Positions 56,360-64,000 of a stretch of DNA of 64,000 nt are shown in pieces. Below the pieces are notes generated by a model that was not told where the DNA came from, ran no database searches, and was given only the letters and a program-made list of their open reading frames with translations. The translations under genes were made by a program, and so were the position numbers. The DNA is from Salticus scenicus (Eukaryota; Arthropoda; Arachnida; Araneae; Salticidae). The DNA lies in NCBI GenBank assembly GCA_963930645.1, contig OZ005648.1, forward strand, positions 270,331,830-270,395,829, written 5' to 3'. The stretch's first letter is position 1. Each line of letters opens with the position of its first letter.

Positions 56360-57100
56360 TTGGGTTGTGCCGATTAATCGGTTCGGTTATTCGATCCATG
56401 CTTAGTCCCGATCATTTTTTTTAATCGAGTTAATCGGATCGATTAATTCGATTAAAATTTTTCAAAATCCGATTAAAAATTTCAAACTACGAATTAAAGT
56501 AAAAATATTGTTCTGCCTACAAAATATTTTTTCACATATTTTGCTAACAAACATTCTAAGAAACATCCATCAAATAATGAAAAAGCAAAAAAATAAAGTA
56601 AAATAAAATAAATAAAACCTCTTAAAAGAAGTTGTTGCACTTTTGTTGATAGAGAAAAGAGAGAGGACAGTTATTAAACAAAATGCCGCTTCATGTGCAT
56701 GCTGAAGCAACACCACCTTAATTTAATGTTTCTTTCAAAATGAATCGGAAAATTAATTTATTTAAAAATAATAATAATATATAAAATTGAATAAGTGAAA
56801 ATATTTATATAAAATTAACACTTAAAGTCACCAATTATTACTCTGAAAATTGATTTAAATTTCAATTATGAAACAGATATAATTGATTAGATAAAAATTT
56901 TTGAAAAAAAAAAAAAAAATCAGTCAAACTTATGAATAATATATACATATATATATATATATACAATATGAGAGTTTTATTCATCATTGAAATAAAATTG
57001 TATAATGAAAAATGAAAACTGATTAAAAATCCGATTAATCGATTAATTAACTACGATTAACCCAGTTAAAACTCTTAATCGATTCCCACCCGCACCCCTA
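56360..57100. mobile_element. 741-bp hAT-type non-autonomous element
   Basis: The left end runs TTGGGTTGTGCCGATTAATC and the right end, inverted, begins TAGGGGTGCGGG; both ends contain clustered CGATTAAT motifs in inverted arrangement. The 8 bases CTTCTTAG flank it exactly (56352-56359 and 57101-57108). The TAGGGGTG-type terminus and 8-bp duplication indicate hAT. The interior is A+T-rich and non-coding. Confidence 0.75.
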
Positions 57101-57108
57101 CTTCTTAG

Positions 57109-57540
57109 TAGTAACATTAAAATATTGTGACAGACACAATCAAAAACATATTAATGTAGACTAGTATCGCCCAGTGGTCGAAACTCGACCATATTTTTTG
57201 CAAAGCGAGGCAAAGCAAAGTTATTGCCTTGTCCTAAACGGAATGCAATTGCAACACAGCTGCGGTAATTGTTTGCCGATATTCACTCTAACTGAATCAG
57301 CAGAGTTTTACTTAATATAACTATTTCTCTTTGTAGATGTTAGCCTTTCCTGAAATGAGAGAAAATCGCAACGCGAAACCGCCCCTTGTTGTGTGATACA
57401 GCCCAGAAGCTAATAGATACCATGTCAAACCAAGGCCCAACCAAGTATAAAATTCTGTTAAATTAATTCGATTGGTTCATAAAGTACAGTGTTTGAACAA
57501 AAAAAGAAAAAAAAAAAAAAAAAAGATATTTTTCAAAAAT
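57109..57540. other. unassigned DNA
   Basis: Somewhat less A+T-rich at 57170-57420. Poly(A) at 57506-57524. No gene recognised. Confidence 0.3.
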
Positions 57541-57544
57541 GGTC

Positions 57545-57960
57545 GAATTGAGTTCGGGAGATTTCAAAACGTGTAACTTTATCGAAAACCGAAAATCTAA
57601 AACTTTTCTGAATCTTATATTTTCTACTTATATATGCAGAGGAAAGAATAATAAATCCACTTTTTAAAAAATAAAAATAAGTAGTCAATTTCACTTAATT
57701 AAAATGCAAGGAAATCTCAAAACGTGTAAATTCATCGAAAACCGGAAATCAGAAGATTTTGTGTATCTTCTACTTGCTTCTTCTACCCACAAAAGCTAGC
57801 AATAAAGACACTTTTTTAAAAAATAAGTAGCCAATTTCAGTCAATTGAAACGCAAAGAAAGCTCAAAACATGTAAATTCAGCAAAAAACGGAAATCGGAA
57901 TTTTTTCCGTATCGTCTACTTATACATGCAGCAGTTAGTAACAAATCCATTTTCCTTTTA
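57545..57960 (+). repeat. three tandem R1 cores, period about 130-160 bp
   Basis: Blocks reading TCAAAACGTGTAA, ATCGAAAACCGGAAATC and a TATCTTCTACTT-type end start near 57565, 57716 and 57852. Each is followed by AATAA and a CAATTTCA block. The same core is at 50080, 50480, 60270 and, inverted, 11205. Confidence 0.6.
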
Positions 57961-58079
57961 TTTAGTATATTAGTTGAATATTTATTGTTTAAATAACACC
58001 CTTTGAAATGAAATGTTTATGCTTACATTCGAATCTGGAAGTTTGCCATTTTTTTTTTTCTGGAGTTTTGTGATTTTAA

Positions 58080-58330
58080 ATTAAAATTTTATCAATTTTA
58101 CAGAAAAAATAACTCAATCAAACACATGTAGACAGTAACTTATATAGAACTATACCCAAATATCGGAATTAAAATCGGCAGATAATTTCCGTTATTTTTT
58201 AATAATTTTTTACAAAAAATCCAATGGACAATTAACATAGAAAATATTTTTCATGGCTCCATGGACAGACAGTGACGTCATCACTTCGCTTGCGTATAGT
58301 GATGCTACATTATACAAATTACTGTGTCTA
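58080..58330 (-). repeat. R2 copy 4
   Basis: AAAATTTTATCAATTTTACA, TAACTCAATCAAACACATGT and CAAAAAATCCAATGGACAAT match the minus strand of the R2 core. It ends in a TTCGCTTGCGTATAGTGATG block that recurs, inverted and diverged, near 29515. Confidence 0.6.
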
Positions 58331-58511
58331 TGGTTTTATTTGAGCTTTATGAAATTGCCAGATTCAACAACTTTCTTCTTTTAGGTATTTTTTAATGTAA
58401 AGGAATACGTGTATAAAAAGGAAAAATGGGGGAAAATGCATAAAAAATAAATGTATTTTTAAATACCTTCTTGACATCGTAAGAAAATAATATTTGTATT
58501 CGCACCTTCCG

Positions 58512-58617
58512 GCTAACCATACCTTTCGAATGATACCATTCTCAAATCTCTACTCCCATAATTAATATGTTAAAAAGGGACAACAAATTTTATGCTTGCC
58601 TATTAATATATAGATAT
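58512..58617 (-). repeat. Helitron-like 5' end fragment, second copy
   Basis: TAACCATACCTTTCGAATGA ... TATGCTTGCCTATTAATATA matches 22099-22206. Minus-strand start ATCTATATATTAATAGGCA. Confidence 0.4.
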
Positions 58618-59514
58618 GTCGTCTCGCGGTCGCCACGTTGACCGACGAGGAAAAGGGAAATCGTAAACGCTACATCTCGCGATCGCCATATTGATCAGCG
58701 AGAAAAAAAAGCAATTGAAGAATTGCAGAAATATATCACAATAAATTGAAGTCCATCATAGCAAAATGCACTATTATAGGCACGAATCTGTCACCACTTA
58801 AACCATTAACTGTATAAAGATTTTTAACTTGAAAGATTTTAACTGTATAAAAATTTAATTCATTTAGAGAAACTTAACATATATCAGCGCTAAAAGCTGT
58901 AAACAGTTAATAACATTAGTGAAAGACAAACTTAACAAAACAACAACTAACATCGATTATCTAAAGTTTTCAAAGTTTTCAACATCGCGAGATGAAGAAG
59001 AATTAATGAGATTAAACTCATTTCAAATATAAAAACTTGACATTTGTAAAGATGTAACAAAAACAACGGCAGCTATCAAAGCTCAAACTATGCAGCCATA
59101 CTGGAGCTGATAAAGCTGTCAAGATGCCAAGAGCTCAAATGCTTAGCTGCTCAAATGATTAACTGCAACGTTATTAGTTCGAGAATTGGATGCGTGCTGA
59201 GTTCCCGGGGTCCAACGATGACCCCACACTTCAGCAAACCAGAAGTTGAAGATGGAATGAGTTAGGATCGTGATGGCTTACAACACACACACACACACAA
59301 GAAAAAAAAAAAATAAGGGAGGGAAATGAACGAACGGACAGATAGATAAAAACAAATTCCGAGCTCAAAAAGACAATTGAAAAAAAAAACATAAAATAAA
59401 TTAGCAAGGGATAGGAGAGAGATTAAGTATAGCATAACGAACATAGAACAAATATTTTTGGAATTTTTTTTAATTTTTAAAGATTTTTTTTTTTTTTTTA
59501 CAAGAAAACAACGA
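58618..59514. other. unassigned DNA
   Basis: Two TCTCGCG(A/G)TCGCCA blocks (58621 and 58675) form a short direct repeat. An (AC)n run is at 59282-59299. No gene. Confidence 0.35.
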
Positions 59515-60205
59515 AAAATTAGAGACGGGAAGTTAAAACAATGCCGATTTTAGGACGACGCTTGTTAGAAGGATCAGTGTAGTCATACACATCAAGAGTG
59601 TTTAAAGCACGATTATTAATAGATTCTAATTGTTCATGGAAGTTAATATTAAGGTGTTGTATAAAATTTTCAAGGCGCAGAAAGTTAATTTGGTAATTAT
59701 GGTACATTTGATAATTATGGATATAGTAAGGTACTTACCTTAACCTTACTATATCCAGTTGTAAATTTGCCTGATAGTAGCATTTTGGCTTTTAAGAAGC
59801 AGATTAATATTAGTTTTGGATGCAAATGACCACACAGGTGATCCATAAGTTAAAAGAGGACGAGGGTGGGAAGAATAAAGGAGCATTTTATTTCTAATGG
59901 ATAAATCACTGTTCCGAGCAATTAGGGGATATAAAAGATTTTTAGCACGTCGGAACTTAGTACGCAAATTTAAGATGTGTTGATGGAATGTCAGTCTCTG
60001 GTCAATAACAATACCTAAATACCCACAGTGGTTGGACCATGGAATTAGGTGGTTATTGAATTTGATTTGATATTTATCTCTATTAGATTGGCTCATAGCC
60101 GAAAAAAATGGCCTCTGTTTTTGAATAATTAATGGCAATTCTCCATTTCTGAAACCAATGGGTTAAAGTTTTAAGATGCTTGGAGATTGCCGTAATAGCA
60201 TATCT
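59515..60205 (-). pseudogene. Jockey-like LINE, 3' end of reverse-transcriptase ORF
   Basis: Reading on the minus strand from about 60205: ISKHLKTLTHWFQKWRIAIN then a KTEAIFF block, the usual region after the RT palm in Jockey-type LINEs. After a frameshift come YLGIVIDQRLTFHQHI, KNLLYPLIARNSDLS and LTYGSPVW, all typical of the RT thumb of this clade. A stop follows IYNWI. The last piece (59519-59707) reads NFIQHLNINFHEQLESINN and a basic end (KRRPKIG), as in Jockey C-termini. 5' truncated, frameshifted, and with a 38-bp hairpin at 59719-59756. It ends near a T-rich/A-rich tract. Non-functional. Confidence 0.75.
59719..59756. repeat. 13-bp perfect palindrome inside the LINE remnant
   Basis: GGATATAGTAAGG and CCTTACTATATCC are exact inverses around a 12-base spacer. 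It falls where the LINE frame breaks between the LTYGSPVW piece and the C-terminal piece, so it is probably a later insertion or templated repair scar. Confidence 0.7.
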
Positions 60206-60249
60206 TCTATTCCTGTTTGCCGCAAAAATGCATACACCCATTTTCTAAA

Positions 60250-60335
60250 AAAGATTAAACCCTGTTCTGGACCTCTAAAAACATGTCAATCTATCGAAAA
60301 CTGGAAATCGAAAATTTTTATGAATCTAATACTTT
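60250..60335 (+). repeat. R1 core
   Basis: AAAAACATGTCAATCTATCG, AAAACTGGAAATCG, AAAATTTTTATGAATCTAAT. Same core as at 57.6 and 50.5 kb. Confidence 0.55.
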
Positions 60336-61305
60336 CTTCTATTGGGTATAGAATAAAGTAAAGAATACCTTTATGGCTTTAATTTCAAACAAAAACTAAA
60401 AGACAGATTGTTTTTCTGTACTCCTTTATATTTTCAAAAAACAAGGCTGCAAAAATATATTTTGTTTTTAACAATAGAGGAAAAAATCTCACAAAAGCTT
60501 CTTTACAGCTTTATGTCCAAAGAAGAAATTAAGGAAAATATTGCATTTGTATAGCCTATATGTAGTCTAAAACTTATTTAGCCATCCTGTAGAGTATTAT
60601 TGTACCATTTTCAGCAGAGAACATGGCACTTAAATAACATATATTAATTTTAAGGTATTTTATAAATACCACCAGAAATTAAAGAACAGACACACCAATT
60701 AAAGTCATAATCATGCATTAACAATGTTTTAAATTATTAAAAACGCTTAACAGAATTAAAAGTGCAATTCTAGCAGTTTTCAACTACAGCCCATAATGCA
60801 TCTGAATATTTTTGTGTATCCCTTAACAGTAAATTTTTGTTATTCATACCCTGTTCCACAGAAAACATTTTTTAAACCATAATAATAATAATGTCAATTT
60901 CCTTATGTGTTGTTTAGTACAAAGGTATTAAAACAATTTTTTTAAATATTATCTCTTATTGAACGAAATACATTGAAATTATATTAAATATCTTTGTATA
61001 TAAATTAGTTGCGCTCTGTAACTGAAATTTTTTTTATGAAAGCGGGGTGGTAAATTTTATAAAACGTTTTATAATGAAAATGCACATACATATGCATTAA
61101 ATTATAAGATTATTAAGTATATTAATTTTTCTCAAAAACTATTTAAAAATAAATAATTTAGAATTTCAGATTTTTTTTTAAAATATTTAAAATGGTTACT
61201 GCTCACTAATTTCTAATTTTTCATCTTGATTCTACCTTATAGTTTAACAGTATATTCAAGTATTACTTTATATATCTATATCTCTATATATATATTAAAT
61301 CTATA
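60336..61305. other. A+T-rich DNA, nothing identified
   Basis: No gene, repeat boundary or structured motif is seen here. Confidence 0.4.
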
Positions 61306-61310
61306 TAATG

Positions 61311-61475
61311 GCCAGTTGTCTGCACTAGAAACTTGGGCCAGGGTGGATTGCCTCCTTGGGTCTTTCTAAGGGATCCTAGCCCATATTTATGCAAGTTTTG
61401 TAGAAGATAAGAAACATCTAGGCAGACAAATGACATGGACTTGAACCATGCTCCACACAACTTTCCTCTATTGGC
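61311..61475 (-). mobile_element. SINE family A, copy 1 of 3 in a row, decayed
   Basis: GGCCAGTTGTCTGCACTAGA, then a CATATTTATGCAAGTTTTG block and the B-box inverse TTGAACCATGC. The best explanation is an old copy with many substitutions. Confidence 0.65.
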
Positions 61476-61478
61476 TTA

Positions 61479-61692
61479 AAGTTATTGGGGACTTAGCACT
61501 AGGGACTTGAGCCTAAAGAGGATGCCCTCTGTAGGGGGTCTTTCTAAGTTATCCTAACATGTATTCACGTGAGTTTCGGAGAAAACCACGTAAAACTCTA
61601 AACGGCTAGTTCTACAAGTGCTTCCTGGGATCTAATCCTGCACTTCTCGGCTACCACCTTTGAATGCAGAGCCTCTCGGCTACTGGTGAGAC
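61479..61692 (-). mobile_element. SINE family A, copy 2 of 3
   Basis: CACTAGGGACTTGAGCCTAA, GAGTTTCGGAGAAAACCACG, B-box inverse GATCTAATCCTGC, and AGAGCCTCTCGGCTACTGGT. Nearly full length. Confidence 0.75.
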
Positions 61693-61719
61693 CTATTAAC
61701 TTAACCAAACCTCTAAAAT

Positions 61720-61902
61720 GTTGGTATTCGGTTTAAGGATATATTGTCTACACTAGGGACATGGGCCTAAGAGGTACTAGTCCATATCATTCGCGTGTTT
61801 CGGAGAAAAAAACGGAAAAATCCGAATGGCTAGGTCGACAAGCGTGACCTGAGACCGAACCCAGCACTTTAAGGGCAGAACCTCTCAGTCACTATTGGAG
61901 CT
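61720..61902 (-). mobile_element. SINE family A, copy 3 of 3
   Basis: TTGTCTACACTAGGGACATG, GTGTTTCGGAGAAAAAAACG, B-box inverse GACCGAACCCAGC and AGAACCTCTCAGTCACTATT. A block in the middle is shorter than in copy 2. Confidence 0.75.
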
Positions 61903-62204
61903 GTAGGAAAGAAAATTATTAGACTAATTAATTAGAAGGTAGTATTTATTTAATACTTTTCAAGAAATATAAATATAATAATTATTATAATATTTCATTG
62001 CACATGTGTGGAATATATATATGTGTGTGTGTTTGTGTATAATTGACAGAAAGTTTTAATTTATATAAATGAAAATGTTTAGTGCGAGTTCAAAATATAG
62101 ATATTTAAAAACAAATTATTTCAAATGCTAAATGTAATAAAGAAGAAAAATTAGGTTTTAATTTTTTGAATTTTGGATGTCAAGAAATAATTAATAAATA
62201 AATA

Positions 62205-62430
62205 ATAAAATTTAGTAGATGGCCAAAGAGTATCCGCGATTGTAATGAAATGCTCGCCCTCTGGTGGGCTAAGGTGAAATTATCATACCACTTATAGCTT
62301 TCACGCTGAAACAATGATAGAACAACAAGAAAGCGCAATAATAAATACACGTGGCAATTATTACACGTGGCAATATTTACTAACAACTGCAGTTGAGAAA
62401 GCGCCATCTATCGATCATTACAAACGCGGA
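62205..62430 (-). repeat. second copy of the Helitron-borne module
   Basis: The reverse complement shares GTAATGATCGATAGATGGCG and CCACGTGTATTTATTATTG at one end and a TAATTTCACCTTAGC...CCAGAGGGCGAGCATTTCAT block at the other with 30600-31115. A minus-strand frame begins at the ATGGCGC (62407) and is open to 62180, but it is unrecognised and rich in L, I and F. No Helitron ends are adjacent to it. Confidence 0.55.
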
Positions 62431-62779
62431 TAGTGGGTACACAGAGAAAGTGCCGCGCTCATAAAAAAGAATTTAAAATATCAAAATTTTATATCTTAAA
62501 ATAATAATGCAAATTTGAATAAAATTAAATTAAATAAAAAAAATATGAGAAAATAAGATATGCTTTAAATTTTTTCAACTTACCCCATGTAGACGACACC
62601 AGACTGTAACAAAAAACATATTATTATCCAAAATGCACAAATAAAAAGATAAAATACCATTTCCTTTTTGAACACAATTTTTCTTTATTTTAGCACTTAT
62701 TTTATCTTGCAAGTAACACACACAAATTTTTCGCTAACGTGCCGGTACGCGCATCATTTTATTTTGCAATGTAATATTA

Positions 62780-63300
62780 ATATGTTGTATCTGACAATTA
62801 TGATGGTCATAATCAAATTTTGGGATACATTAATGAAAAATCCATATTCAATATTTGGAAGGATGGTACTATCATTGGCTTCATCATGACTGATCTACAG
62901 AAACCTAGTTTCTGATGTCAAAGAAAGTTTATGAGTTATTATGTTTCAAGCATATTAGTAACAAATCGAAGATCGTTCATCCCAAATATTTTTCAACACA
63001 AGAATCTTATATCCTCTGTATATATCGATGGTAGCTCTCTTGATGAAAATTATATTAGCACAAAAAGAGAACGGATACTTCGTACGTAAAGCATTTAGAT
63101 CCGCTATACAGGATTATTCTCACAGCCACGCTCCTCCTTTATTAAGATGATTCAGTCCATGATTTTGAGTATTGAAATACTCTTCTGAGGAGGTGCTTCT
63201 ATATATGATTTCAGAAGAGGATAGCAGCATCGGATAAAATATTTCTAGATTGTGTCAACTGACATCGCCAAAAAACTCATTTTAGGCTTCGTTACACATT
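62780..63300 (+). pseudogene. decayed protein-coding region, family unrecognised
   Basis: Successive plus-strand pieces in shifting frames have a distinctly protein-like composition: one with GHNQILGYINEKSIFNIWKD and MTDLQKP, then VYELLCFKHISNKSKIVHPK, then LAQKENGYFVRKAFRSAIQD with SHAPPLL, then SSEEVLLYMISEEDSSIG and ISRLCQLTSPKNSF. Frames change by single-base shifts and several stops interrupt, so it is broken. It could be a processed pseudogene, a transposon ORF or a captured fragment. I do not recognise the family; the helical leucine-rich pieces recall repeat-type scaffold proteins only vaguely. Confidence 0.35.
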
Positions 63301-64000
63301 TAGGCTTCGTGAAACATCGGGATGACAAGAGCCTGGCGTTACATCAATTCTTTGCCAGCATCACATTCCTTTTTAAGTTCAGATTAACTGAAGAAGTTTC
63401 CAGCAAGTTCTTTACTAAAAGATGAGTACTCTCATACATTAGCCTAGCCGCGACACTACTCGCTCACTACGGCAATAAGCAGTGCCGCGGCGGCCGGCGA
63501 TATTTTTACTACGTCTTCTCGATTACACCATCCAAGAGAGAGTGACGCTCATCCAATTTTCCCGCGTCCTCAAAACTACTTACCGGAATATTCAAGCGCG
63601 CGGTAAATAGTTCTAAAACAAAATATTTTATTTCGATCGTCTGCTCAATAAAAGTTAATAAAATGGGATTACATAAATTTAATTTTGGGGGAGGAATATT
63701 TTATATCTGGCTATTTTTTGGATCAAATATTAATTATTGAATTAACACATTTTTCTAGAGGGACGCTACTTTGAAATCGCGTAGCGATACCGATTTGCTA
63801 CGGAGCGAATGGAATGTTCCAGAAGGAAAATTTGAAATACGTAATGAAAGTGACGTCATGATTTTAATTAATGGAATATGAACGTCAGGAAAATTATTAA
63901 AAATAGTTTTGAATTATTTGAGGACGATCTAAAAAGATTTTGAGACGATTTGAGTATCTTATAAATTTGAATTTTCTTATTGGTGAAAACGTTTGTTTAC
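63301..64000. other. right end, with a G+C-rich patch
   Basis: 63450-63610 is the most G+C-rich and CpG-rich patch at this end (a GCCGCGGCGGCCGGCG core). It could be a promoter-proximal region, but no TATA box, initiator or coding start is clear. A TGACGTCA site lies at 63851-63858. Confidence 0.3.

Overview
The window is strongly A+T-rich eukaryotic DNA. It has long homopolymer runs, (AT)n, (TTA)n and (TTC)n microsatellites, spliced-looking exon fragments and a dense, nested set of transposable elements. Nothing in it is prokaryotic: there are no operons, long intact ORFs, CRISPR arrays or rRNA. The mix of Penelope-like retroelements, Helitrons, hAT, Merlin and Tc1/mariner-type DNA elements, Jockey-like LINE remnants and tRNA-derived SINEs fits an arthropod, perhaps an arachnid or other chelicerate. 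The lineage is an inference from repeat content and not proven by any host gene.

Layout. 1-9.4 kb: probable 3' part of a host gene on the + strand. There is a short exon-like segment at 76-140, a better terminal coding exon at 6200-6345 and a candidate poly(A) signal at 9346. Two small inverted-repeat elements (4331-4734, 8189-8319) lie in the intron and the presumed 3' UTR. 9.5-14.2 kb: a TA-flanked fold-back element, a dispersed repeat, a diverged array of about 146 bp period and a SINE. 14.7-17.65 kb: two Penelope-like copies joined head to head, with inverted arms of exactly 1248 bp, flanked by a 12-bp target duplication. 18.1-22.5 kb: a 4.4-kb hAT-type element with a perfect 8-bp duplication, carrying tandem repeats, a SINE and another Penelope fragment. 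23.4-26.5 kb and 28.7-31.6 kb: two Helitron-like elements; the first encloses a 366-bp Merlin-like element. 31.6-39.6 kb: repeat mosaics, an inverted array of a 0.5-kb repeat, and tandem duplications of a unit containing a SINE. 40.2-47.9 kb: an interval bounded by a 15-bp inverted repeat with nested SINEs, a cluster of hammerhead-ribozyme-like units and a third Helitron end. 48-64 kb: more repeats, several SINEs (one with a perfect 13-bp duplication), a hAT-type element at 56.4 kb, a Jockey-like LINE 3' end at 59.5-60.2 kb and a decayed coding region near 62.8-63.3 kb.

No intact protein-coding gene is visible. The only enzymes recognised are broken: Penelope reverse transcriptase/GIY-YIG, LINE reverse-transcriptase tails, and a Merlin transposase tail. 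The most notable observations are the Penelope inverted dimer that looks like one insertion event, the hammerhead-like units at Penelope termini and in a separate three-copy cluster, and a sequence module shared between a Helitron and a locus 31 kb away.
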